DNA of 64,000 nt from contig OZ038383.1 in NCBI GenBank assembly GCA_964036045.1, positions 11,362,430-11,426,429 of the forward strand, given 5' to 3'. Source of the DNA: Eutreptiella sp. 'Long Island Sound 2002'. Lineage: Eukaryota > Euglenozoa > Euglenophyceae > Eutreptiales > Eutreptiaceae. The notes beneath the pieces are model-generated. The model was not told the origin of the DNA and did not search any database. It worked only from the letters and a program-made list of their open reading frames with translations. Positions 1-10,400 of the stretch are shown one piece after another (position 1 is the first letter of the stretch; each line of letters opens with the position of its first letter). Both the position numbers and the translations under genes were made by a program.

Positions 1-1270
1 CGGGTACCAGTTTCATTTGTAGTATTCTATACCACAGCAACAGGATGGTTGCCTGCACAGTTATCACACAATTGATTGTGACATATATTGCATGATGATC
101 TGTTTGGAGCGGGCTCTTGACAAGTACCACGCACAGCAAATAAGTCATCAGCACTGTCAGCACATCCTTGCTGAGGATGTTTGAACCAGAATTCGATCAC
201 AGAAGCCTGATTGGAAGATGAGCCCACACATTTGGGCGATTCTTTTCTGTGATATTTGAATTCTGCGTGCATTTGAATTCTGCATTTTGAAATGTGACAT
301 AAAAGTGGACGCATTTTTTCTGTGATGTTTGAATTATACAATAATGCCCGATTTGCATCCATACAAATGGCCTGAAACTGAGCATTTACCCCTTGCCATT
401 GGCATCAAAAACTTTTCGGTGCCGTTGGCGCCCTGAGCCTGCAGACCACTATCTGTCAAGCTGGGGGGGGGGGGGGGGCTGAAGGCGGTCTCATACAAAG
501 ACCGGGCCTGCCCCCCCTGCAGGGCGACCCCAGCCCATGACAGCACTCGAGAACCCTTGGCAGCCTCCAAGAACGATCAACAACACACCTGCACCCAGCA
601 CTGCCTGTTTAACATCTCTCTGCAGCCCTGTACAACCCTACAACTGATAAACGACCCTTACTTACCAGCACCATCAGTCCCCAACCTTCCTGCCGCGCAC
701 AAACCTGCAACGACGACCCTCAAGAGCACTGGTGCTCAAAGTCGCACACGGGCGTCATCAAATGCCAACAAGTCCGAACAAAGCTCTCTCGACAAAGTTT
801 CACAACTCCGCAACCCCGGCGAACTTCCCAGAGGTATGACACGCCATGCCAGCCTCTTAGTGACAGCACCCTCCAGCACAACCCCCAGCAACCCTCGGCC
901 TCGAACGGCCCTTGACAACACCGCAACCCTCTACAGTCACCCCTGTCAGCGGGACCAACACCGCTCGGCAGCGCCCTGTCGCCTTTGAGAATGGCGTGTC
1001 AAACCAAGGGACATGGGCGTAACAGCCACGCGTACCCAGGTGGAAGGGGTGTACAAACGTTGGAACGTACCGATACCGCTGAAACCAGGGTGCAGGTGGG
1101 CCTGAGGGCGATAGGACGTCTCATAGGGCGTTCCGCGAGCCGGTCGGGGCTAAACACCGCCAGTGTGAGGGTGAACACCAGGGGAGGGAGCACGGCAAGT
1201 GGCAGGTTTAGGGACCTGAGGGTGTGCCTGTTGAGGGTAGGGCAGGGTGTGTATTGCCTGTGTGTTTTCT
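1..1270. other. No gene recognised; short imperfect repeats and a poly-G run
   Basis: I see no convincing coding region here. Positions 240-345 hold two imperfect copies of a TCTGTGATRTTTGAATT-type segment. Positions 463-478 are an uninterrupted G run. ORFs of up to 143 codons exist, but their composition is that of GC-rich filler and no domain is visible. Confidence 0.5.
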
Positions 1271-1276
1271 CACAGC

Positions 1277-2215
1277 GGTCCCGGCGTTACGGTGCCCTCT
1301 TCGGGCATTCGGCGAGCCAAGCTGGACTAGCTTCAACACACGGGTCACCAAACACCGCAGTCCCGGCGTTACGGTGTCCATCTTGGGCATTCGGCGAGCC
1401 AAGCTGGACGTGCTACACGCCACTGACCACCCATCACAGCAGTCCCGGCGTTACGGTGTCCATCTTGGGCATTCGGCGAGCCACGCTGGACGTGCTACAC
1501 GCCACTGACCACCCATCACAGCAGTCCCGGCGTTACGGTGTCCATCTTGGGCATTCGGCGAGCCAAGCTGGACGTGCTACACGCCACTGACCACCCATCA
1601 CAGCAGTCCCGGCGTTACGGTGTCCATCTTGGGCATTCGGCGAGCCAAGCTGGACGTGCTACACGCCACTGACCACCCATCACAGCAGTCCCGGCGTTAC
1701 GGTGTCCTTCCAGGGCATTCGGCGAGCCAAGCTGGACGTGCTACACGCCACTGACCACCCATCACAGCAGTCCCGGCGTTACGGTGTCCATCTTGGGCAT
1801 TCGGCGAGCCAAGCTGGACGTGCTACACGCCACTGACCACCCATCACAGCAGTCCCGGCGTTACGGTGTCCATCTTGGGCATTCGGCGAGCCACGCTGGA
1901 CGTGCTACACGCCACTGACCACCCATCACAGCAGTCCCGGCGTTACGGTGTCCATCTTGGGCATTCGGCGAGCCAAGCTGGACGTGCTACACGCCACTGA
2001 CCACCCATCACAGCAGTCCCGGCGTTACGGTGTCCATCTTGGGCATTCGGCGAGCCAAGCTGGACGTGCTACACGCCACTGACCACCCATCACAGCAGTC
2101 CCGGCGTTACGGTGTATTCGGCGAGCCAAGCAAGATGTGCATCACACCACGTGACACCGATCACAGTAGTCCAAGCGGTACGGTGTCCTTCTCGGGCATT
2201 CGGCGAGTGTCGTGG
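1277..2215. repeat. 82-bp tandem minisatellite, about 11 copies
   Basis: The unit begins AGTCCCGGCGTTACGGTGTC and recurs at 1359, 1441, 1523, 1605, 1687, 1769, 1851, 1933, 2015 and 2097, exactly 82 bp apart. Diverged copies lie at both ends (about 1277 and 2171). Internal copies are nearly identical; a variant reading CCTTCCAGGG in place of CCATCTTGGG is seen near 1708. Because 82 is not a multiple of three, no reading frame is kept across units, so the ORFs that run through it are not evidence for a protein. Confidence 0.95.
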
Positions 2216-2755
2216 ACTGGCCTGCGGCACCTCTCCGCGCCCGCACCGTGGAGGCTCAGCCGGTCTGACGGAGTAGCACTGGCCAAGGTGGTGCTGGCGC
2301 GGATGTCGTGTGACGTCCCTCGGGACGAAATGCTTCAGCAAGCTCCCCGCCGGGCCCCGTTCGTGGAGGGTTGCAGGGTGCGGACAGATGGAGCAGGCTT
2401 CGAAGGGTACAGTGTGGGGATCAGGGCGAGGGCCCAGGTGTCAGTCTCAGTTCAACGGCTGGTGGCGTGGCTCCTGCATGTAGTGCCTGGTGCCACGCTG
2501 CCCTGGGTAACGGATCTGTCTGTGCGCGTGCCACCTCGGGCACTGCGGCGGGGCGGCCAGTACACGTTGCAAGTGCTGTACTGTGATGTCTTGCGGTGCC
2601 AGGCGGCAGAAGCAGGACCGAAGTACAGGAACGCCTGTGTCGTGTGCCCGTGTGAGCGAGGGCACGCTCCGCACTGGGACTTCTATGCCCTGTATGATAC
2701 AGTGGCTCTTTACGTTTCCCGCGAATTCACTGTACCGGAGTTGCAGCTGTTTTGA
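2214..2755 (+). CDS. Orphan ORF, hypothetical, weakly supported
   Basis: An open frame emerges from the last degenerate minisatellite copies and continues for about 180 codons of non-repetitive sequence before a stop at 2755. The protein has a Cys-rich patch (CVVCPCERGHAPHW) near its C-terminus and alternating hydrophobic stretches, but I recognise no family. An ATG at 2030 exists but lies inside the minisatellite, so the true start, if any, is unknown. GC-rich DNA often gives ORFs of this length by chance. Confidence 0.25.
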
Positions 2756-3790
2756 TGAGTGTAGTATGATGTAGCGTGCTGTGCCTTGGGACAGGTAGGG
2801 ATCACGGATACGCTGGAGTTCGGAGATCGCCCGAGCACTTTACCTTTACCTTTACCCTCTACAGTCACCCATTATCAACTGCGCTCCACGACTACCCTGT
2901 AACGAGCAGCAAAAGCTCTGAACCGCCTGCACCAACTGTTTACAACCCCCACCCAGGACAGCGAACCGCAACAGCCCTGATGACACACACTTAGCCCCAG
3001 CCGTTCCTTCCGCTTCCCCATCCCGATCACCTTCCCGACACCTCCCCCGCTGTCCTCCCCCACAACTGAGGAGTTGCAGAGGTGCCGGAGGTTAAGTGGG
3101 GGGCATAACCCATGTGGACGTCATCCCGGATGCAACTGGCAAACGCTGGCCATACGGCACACGCAGGATGTGCAGAAGAGGGTAGTGATGTAGATGCAGA
3201 CGCCAACACGCATGCGCATGCACGGCAGATTCACGCGCGAGCAGAGCACAAAGGGAGAGACAGACATACCATGTCCGGTTGGAAATCAACAACGCCTGAG
3301 GGTTCACGTGCCATGTCTGGAAACTCCCGCACCGCATCCATTGGGTACCGAGGGTCTGACATTTCAGACAGTCCTGCAATTGGACTACGACTCTCTGACT
3401 CTGCAGACCCTACAAAACCAGGAAAGGTGCAAGGTACAACCTTAGGAAGGTTTCTGAGGCTTGTCAAAAGTGACGATTATTAAATTAACCACGGTGCTCA
3501 CGAGCTGCCGAGCAGAGCAGCTCCTTTCCCCTGGATATTTGTCTGGTTTTGGAACGCCTCATTCATGCTGTCCGATCCAAAGCGTAGGGCGAGTTGCCGT
3601 TGCTACGTTTCACGGATACATGTACCATTTGCAAGATTTCTTTCTCACCGTGATGGGCTGGGTTTGGCTCTCTCTTGCATCCCTCTTTGATTTCTTGCAT
3701 CAGAAGCCTTGTGGGATCAGACGTACTCGTCGAGAGCTTGCCAAGGTGCTACCAATTCTGAAGCTTGCTACTGCTCTTTTTCCGCTTGCT
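2756..3790. other. Intergenic, no gene recognised
   Basis: The stretch contains a short CTTTACC repeat (about 2839-2857). A CTCTACAGTCACCC phrase near 2857 also occurs near 930. ORFs on both strands over 3230-3480 are unconvincing and match no family I recognise. Confidence 0.4.
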
Positions 3791-3829
3791 GCTTGAGCCG
3801 TTCCCATACCTGTGCAGTGGGGGACACAA

Positions 3830-4260
3830 GCATACCCACTGGCTGCTCTACCAACCCCATTCCTTGTATTGCAAATGAATCCATCTCAAACCATACCGCC
3901 TGTGTCTACTGTTGCCGTCATCTACCATCTGTTGTTGCACCTCTGTAAATTGCTCTTCAACCTTCTGTGGCTGTCCAACACCGGTGATATTGAACGATGT
4001 ACATTCTTTTTAAGTTGACAATCACTGTGTCAGGAGAGAACTTTACACCGGCTTTCAAGTCTATGACACTGCAACTATGTCCATCCCTTTCCAGTGCCAT
4101 CAATGCCGCCTGGGCGTTGGCGTGCGTTGAGAGCAGATGTCGTAGCCATCGACAAATACAGAGGTCTGTTTGTGACATTGCTGTGTTGCTGCGCTGCACG
4201 AGCCGTAGCCTCCAGCACCCGGTTTAATGCCTCACTTGGTGAGCCATTGGAGCGTGGAGA
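3830..4260 (-). pseudogene. Frameshifted coding remnant, family unknown
   Basis: Reading the minus strand downward from 4260, plausible protein sequence passes through several frames. The first segment contains SEALNRVLEATARAAQQHS. A second, in another frame (about 4130-4010), contains ALMALERDGHSCSVIDLK and DTVIVNLK. A third (about 4000-3890) contains ITGVGQPQKVEEQFTEVQQQ. A last piece, containing VSPTAQVWERLKQQAEKEQ, ends at a stop near 3790. The Gln/Glu-rich parts look helical or coiled-coil. The pattern is that of a gene decayed by indels. I cannot name the family, and the split into frames could partly reflect unrecognised introns. Confidence 0.35.
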
Positions 4261-4582
4261 AGTGGGAGTGTAGCAGGTTATGCGTAAGCCTAATGGTTCG
4301 CAAGGCGAGGGGACCTGAGTGCGTCTATCATGGCCCTAAAATCCCGGTTTCCAGTTCGCAGGTCAGCAGATGACGCATGGCATAAGCATGGCATGCCAAA
4401 GGCCACCTGTGTGTATCTGTGCGTATGTGAGCAAGTACTCAAATAAGCAGGTGGGCTAAATCAAGCGACCACTTCAAATTGACACGTACGACGCCAACGC
4501 CCACACATTCCTCCTCACAGTCACACCTCAATGCAATGAACCCATACGCCCACACCCCCATTGCCGAAGAGTGTACTGTTCA

Positions 4583-4990
4583 CACACCCTCACAGTCACA
4601 AGCAGAGCCACACAAGCCAATGCAGGAAAGAATAAACCCACAAGCCCACACCTTCACTGCCGAAGAGTGTACTGTTGGGGCAATGGTCTGGGGTGTCTGT
4701 CTTCTCCAATATGCTTTGTTCTCGGGCCTGCGCAAGCAGATAAAATGGTGCTTCGACCAATCTGACGTCGAGGGCATTATCATGAAACGGAGTTTGTGCT
4801 CGAGCAAGACCTGCACAATCTTGGTAAACAGCACCTTGGGATGTGTTTCTTGGGCCACAGCTGTGATCTTTGGCGTGTGCATACCAAAGGCACGAGTTTC
4901 ATTGAATGAGAAATGGAGCTGCTCCCTTATAATATTACTTCCTATCCATTCCTCCTTGAAATCAATGTGTGTAAGTAGTGAAACAAAGAC
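4583..4990 (-). pseudogene. Possible exon or coding remnant, upstream of the 3.8-4.3 kb remnant
   Basis: A continuous minus-strand frame of about 136 codons begins directly after an acceptor-like ATTAG (4995-4991) and ends at 4580. It includes HFSFNETRAFGMHTPKITAV and SDWSKHHFICLRRPENKAYW, whose composition is more protein-like than the competing plus-strand ORF. It precedes the remnant at 3830-4260 on the same strand, so the two may be parts of one decayed gene. No family is recognised. Confidence 0.35.
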
Positions 4991-4994
4991 CTAA

Positions 4995-6745
4995 TGTGAG
5001 GTGAATTGCTCGAATATTCATTGTCACATGCAATATGGCTTCACTGCACACACCACAACGCAGAATTCCTCAACTCTGGTACCATACCAGTCAAACTGTT
5101 GAAATTTGCACAACCCACATTTTTGCGCACGAGACTTGCCAATAAATAACTTTTTTTGCAATTCCTATCACATTTGTGCATGCAAAAGGAAAAACGACAC
5201 TAGAGAGACTAGAGAAGAAAATTAATTGTTTTTTTGGCGATTGTTTTGGCTTTTGCGTACATGGCTGTTCAACACTGGTTTATTATGGATGGCCGTTGTC
5301 ACTGCCTTGCAGGCTTGCCATTGCAGTCCATTACTACAAATGCACACTGATGTTGATCAGGTGGACTCTGGGACTGCAGTCCATTCCTACACAGGCACAC
5401 AAATGTAGGCACACAAATGTGTATCGGTTGGACTATGGGATTGCAGTCCAATTCCCAGTGCCTTGGATCTCAGTCCCAAGACCCCAACACACCTTCCTTT
5501 TGGTTGCTTGTGTTGGAGTCATGTAGAAAGCCAAAATATGTCTCAGTTTTAAAAAAAAAAGTTTCATCCCCCGGTCTGCACATGGTCCTTGAGCAGTAGT
5601 CTACCAGATGTAGTCAGTACTCTAGTGGTACCGCTGCACCGCCAGGTTCATGGGGAATAGCAGGAAAGAAATGTTGCATGGTGAACATCATGAAGACAGC
5701 ACTGTAGGGACAAAGTGGACCTTAATTGATGGGACTCCTCTATTGGACTGGGTGTACACAATGCAGCGCAGAAGGAATTATTTTTTTTGCGATTAACGAG
5801 ATTTTTGCATCCTGATATGATCATCGGGCTATAATCAATAAAAATTTGGGATTTTTTTATTTTGACGTTGACCAGAATTTCGACGCACGCTGCCCTTGGA
5901 AAAAAATTAGGGTTTGCCGGGTACTGGGCACCATTCAAATGTATACCACAGAAATCCAACGGTTTAGCATGCAATGTTTAGTCCCCACAGTGCCATCTCT
6001 GCTACCTTTCCAATGATTTCTGGAGATATATTGGGACCATCTGCACCTATTTTGGCACGAGAATTGATATTGGGTGGACTCAGCCTGAGACCGTGACATT
6101 CTCTTGTCAGACAAATTTTGGACTTGAAATCACCTCCCTTGTATTCATCTGAAAAAACTCAAGTGTGCCTCCCCAGCCTTCCTCCATTGATTCCCTCCCC
6201 CCCAATCTTAGCAATTGACTCCAGTGCGCAACGTGCAATACACACCAATGACGCAGCTGCAGGAAAACGAAAGCTAACCTGCCTCCTGCTCCCAAATGAT
6301 CCATGATCCTCAAATGACTTTGATGATCCACGATCTTTGAGGCCCTGCAAAATTGCAAAGACTGCAAAGGTTGAGATGCGGGCATATCGCAGATTGTGTC
6401 ATCCAGATTGAAGATGTGGCAACCAACACTTAAAAACGAGATTTTTTTTTCAGACTCATATGGTGGGGGATTGAATTTGTCAAAACCGTGTGCAAAAATG
6501 GTCATTCTCTGATAAGAGACCAGGTGGCAACCTGAAAAATTAGGTGTATAGGGTTTGATGGATGCTGCTACAAAGTGCAATTCTTGATGTGAAATCCAGC
6601 AGCTTGCAGTGCAAATTCTTGTCAAACAGTTGGATGTGCGGATCCAAAACCCGCAGATTCTTGTTTGTGGAGTCACGGTCACGCATCGAAAGCCGAGGCT
6701 TGATCCGAGCCGCTCAAGCAAAAATGAGTCGAAAATAACACATCT
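4995..6745. other. AT-richer stretch downstream of the channel gene; no gene supported
   Basis: Base composition shifts to AT-rich, with T and A runs near 5150, 5225, 5550, 5780, 5850 and 6440. A phrase close to GGACTGCAGTCCA recurs three times between about 5320 and 5450. Minus-strand ORFs at 5648-5974 and 6107-6817 lack recognisable domains. The nearer part may serve as the 3' untranslated region of the channel gene that ends at 6750. Confidence 0.45.
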
Positions 6746-6749
6746 ACCA

Positions 6750-7421
6750 TCACATCCGTTCCTGCGATTGCCTGAATGTGGCGTGCATTGCGTGCTCGTC
6801 AGGGCCGCAGACCTCATCAGCTGCTTTGCGAGCTCTTTCCAGTACAGCCCATTCTTCTTGAGTCATCGTCCTCTTGAGGCGCGCGTTACTGGCAGCCCTT
6901 TGAAGACATGCCTTCATTCTCAATTGCAGCCGCTCCATCTGCGAGCCCCTGTGCAATCTTTTGACCTCCTCCCGCTCCTCTTCCAACAAATATTCCTCCG
7001 TCAAATGGTACATTGCCAGTAGCCTGAGCACCTGCCGGAACTGCAGCACCCCGGGGCTGTGGATGCTGCGCGGCTGCTTGTCTGTTCTTCGGGGCTGCTT
7101 CTCCATGGGCTGGGACTTGTAGTGGTTCATGACCGACTCTATGGGGGTGCAGGGGCCCAACAAGTAGAACTTCCCAAGGATGTTCTCCTGACGCCCCAGA
7201 TCCTGGATCATGGCCCCCAACTGCACCGTCTCGATGGTGGACCTTGGGAGGGGGTTGTGCTGCTGCCACAAGACCCGATACTGCTGCATCGCGTGCCGGG
7301 GGACGAGTTCGTAAGCACTGAGGGTGCTACGAAATTTGTACAGCATCACAACGATCACCATCGACCAGAAGACGCAGCGATGCACTAAGCCCATGCACCA
7401 GAAAAAGAGCTCCACTCCGAC
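6750..7421 (-). CDS. Channel exon: domain IV S6 and cytoplasmic C-terminus
   Basis: Acceptor GATGCAG|GTCGGA, phase 0. A final hydrophobic segment (VFWSMVIVVMLYKF) serves as S6. About 190 mostly hydrophilic residues follow, with a helical, highly charged part (LTEEYLLEEEREEVKRL) that may form a coiled coil. Translation ends at the TGA at 6750. I see no EF-hand in the tail. Confidence 0.8.
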   Translation of the reverse strand, partial: VGVELFFWCMGLVHRCVFWSMVIVVMLYKFRSTLSAYELVPRHAMQQYRVLWQQHNPLPRSTIETVQLGAMIQDLGRQENILGKFYLLGPCTPIESVMNHYKSQPMEKQPRRTDKQPRSIHSPGVLQFRQVLRLLAMYHLTEEYLLEEEREEVKRLHRGSQMERLQLRMKACLQRAASNARLKRTMTQEEWAVLERARKAADEVCGPDEHAMHATFRQSQERM

Positions 7422-10400
7422 CTGCATCAACAATGGGAAGCATGAGAACAGCACCGCAGCGATGCACTGACAAGATACACGTACAGTTCACTCTGAGGGG
7501 TACCTGGGGTCCATTTCTCAAGTGGATGATAAACACAGCACCTGCAGACCGACCCACGGGTGTCAGCCGAAACTGACACGCACTTCACAATGCACTGCCC
7601 CTCGCTGGGGCCCAATACTCAGAACGACGCAGGGAATATTGCAGTTCTGGTATGAGCGACACAAAGCATGTTACCCCCCACCGCCCCTTCCGGGTGGTGC
7701 TCCTGCTGCACCCGGAGAGCCGGGCTTTTGCAATGTACCATGTGCAGACAATGGGGGCAGGGCCTGAGGTTTCAGGGTGACAAAATTGTCCGCATGCAAC
7801 ACCTTTTGGTTGTGCAGGTCGTTGGAGCAATCGCACTGGTCCTCAGCCCACCCAATGATTGCCTGTGACCCAGTGACAACCCTGCATTGGGTTCAAAAAG
7901 ACGCCGCGTCTGTGTCACTTTGTGCGCACCATCCGTGACAACGAATGAGGACACATGTTTCCAGACCTGCGCACTGCGCACGGATCAGAGCCCCCTTAAA
8001 CGTTCCAACCCTCAAATGGTCCGATATCATTGCGTTGAGGGTGCGACGTTTTGCAACAATGCCTCACCCTCAGTTTTGGATGTGGGATTTCCCCCGTGGC
8101 AGGCAGGCGGGCTGCCCCACCTGCCACCGGATGGGACGAGGGAGGGTATTGCGGCTTGTCGGGAAGGAGGAGAAGGGCGGTCTGCGCCACTCTGGGAAGG
8201 GGACCACCCACAGGAACCCCAAGCAGGGCAACGCCAGCTACCGGGTGGACCAAGCAGCGCTAGGTTTGGCCTGGGCGCTCAAGGTAACCAGGCCACTGAC
8301 GATGAAAGCTTGAATCCCTCTAAATTTTGCTGCCGCATGATCATGATTTACGGGACCACTGACATGACACTCAGCTTGACAACATTGATGCACACGAACC
8401 GACCATCAACAAAATCCTCAGAATCAATACTCATATGAAAACAATCCCAAAATCCGTCATCATACGAATGCTAGCAACACGTCCCGTCAGTCGGTGTGAC
8501 AACCACATCCAACCGACACCCCCAGACACCTGCGGCCCACAATCGTTGAACACAATCTCTCCGCCTTCATACGTCACAGTGCACTGCTGTGGGCGGATGC
8601 TGCATTCGATGCTCAGGCTGACCCAATCGTCCAGTGACAAGATCCCCCACACCGTGGGCACCGCGTTCCGGAAGCTTCGGAAGTTGCGGTCCCCGTTCAG
8701 CAGCGCCCCGAACTTCACCGACCCCAACCACACGGCCCCCGTTTGGGCGAAGAAGCACATGCAGAAGGCGCCGAGGAACAGGAGGACGCAGGCGGCGGGC
8801 GTGTTCGGCGCCGCCACGCTGGTCAGCTCCCGCAGCACGGAATTGATGACGGTCAGTCGCAGGACGCACAGCACCCCGAACACCTTCCAGGCGGTGGTCA
8901 CGGGGTCGCTATGGTACAGCGCGTCGATGGAGACCAACGCCGTCAGGATCGTGAGCCCCGTCAGAACACATAGATGGATGCGCCGCGCCAGCGAGAAGAG
9001 GTAGCGCCGGGGCGAAAACGCGGCGATCAGCACCGCGGCCTCCATCGCATACAACGCCACGAACAGCCACCCCATGCCCACGTCTAGTGCCTGGGAGACC
9101 TGAGGCAAGTAGACAGGCACGGGGAAGGGGAAGGGGGAGGGAATGGTGCAGCACGAGTCACGCGAGGCGGGACGGGCTCTGTGGCGGCGACCCTCCGAGT
9201 TGATGCTGATCGCTGCGCATCTGCAGTACGCAGTCCTTGAAATTTGTTCTGGTGGGCGGACATTCTGGTGTGCCCTGCCTCGTGTCAAGTGGTTGGTACG
9301 GGTCGGGGGTTGAAAACCATGAAAACGGATCCGATACGCAGGGGCACGGAGCATGTGCATGGGGTGTGTGTGTCTGTGCCTGCGTGTGTGTGTGTGTGTG
9401 CGTGCACTGGTCACCCCACGATGTGGACAGAGTGCACACAGTTCTGTTGTGTTTTGCTCGAGAAGCCCGCATCTGATGGCAAAGCGTGGTGATGAGTCTG
9501 GGCTTGAGATCTCATTTGCCTGCCCCCTGCCCAGCGCCCTTGGGAGTGCTGCTGAGGGGGCGTGCTCACGAAACTGCGAATAGCAGTTGGCGCTTGGGCC
9601 CGTGGCCCACCACAGCGCTCCCCAGAGCACAACGGTCGGCCGTTTGTAGAACCAACACAAGCGCAAGCAACCGACGAAACGGTCCGCAGGTGTTGTTCCG
9701 CGCTCACAGCGCACAGCCCCGTCACAACCACAGCGCTTCAGTCCAGGCCTGGAAGAGGCAGAGGCCTGGGCCAGCGATGGATAGGGAGGGCTGTAAGAAT
9801 GCAGAGTCTGGGCGAAGGGACCAGCAGGACGGGGTCCATCTCCCCCTGCGTCACCCGCCCCGTCTACGGCCTTTTCACCCTCTTCCCTGCATCCACTCCC
9901 CCCCCCCGTTCAGGCACAAGCACAGGGGCGCGGACATGCGATGCGCAATGTACTTGGTAGCCTTCTCAGAGCGCACTGTATTCCCCCGGCGGTCGCTGCC
10001 CAAGCTCCGCAAGAGCCGACAGGGGCTGATTCGGCATATCCTTAGCCTCCCTTCGTCCGCTTGCCACGCCAAATCTCACAATCCCTTTGCTGAACCATGC
10101 AGCCGTGGTTCGGAAAGCCGGGAGAGGGCGGGGGCAGGCCGAGACCTGCTGCAACGATGTCGGAAGAAGGGAAAGACTGTGATTGGGGGGGCAGGGCAGC
10201 GGGGCTGAAAGCACAAGATACGTCTACAAGACAAATGCAGGACTTCTTGGTGGGCACGAGACACAGGCAGAGGCGGGGGTGGCAGAGCAGACAGTACCTG
10301 GTCGGACCCGAATGCGAGCCACGCTGCGTGCCCCACCAGCACCAGCGCTATTGCCCACTCAAAATACTTGGAAGTCGCCACCTTGTGGGCCAAAGCCACC

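Noticed and set aside
985-1590. 201-codon ORF across the minisatellite
   Set aside because: The frame rotates with an 82-bp unit, so the translation is not a repeated protein; no start or domain support.
6107-6817. 236-codon minus-strand ORF downstream of the channel
   Set aside because: It overlaps the channel C-terminal exon in another frame and continues into AT-rich sequence without any domain.
8431-9714. The 427-codon minus-strand ORF as a single uninterrupted exon
   Set aside because: Its first ~200 codons are low-complexity (HTHTHT...) and precede a clear acceptor CCTCAG|GTCTCC; only the part from 9099 to 8530 matches channel domain IV.
9486-10208. 240-codon plus-strand ORF as a gene
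   Set aside because: It overlaps channel intron sequence, has no domain, and its composition is that of GC-rich noncoding DNA.
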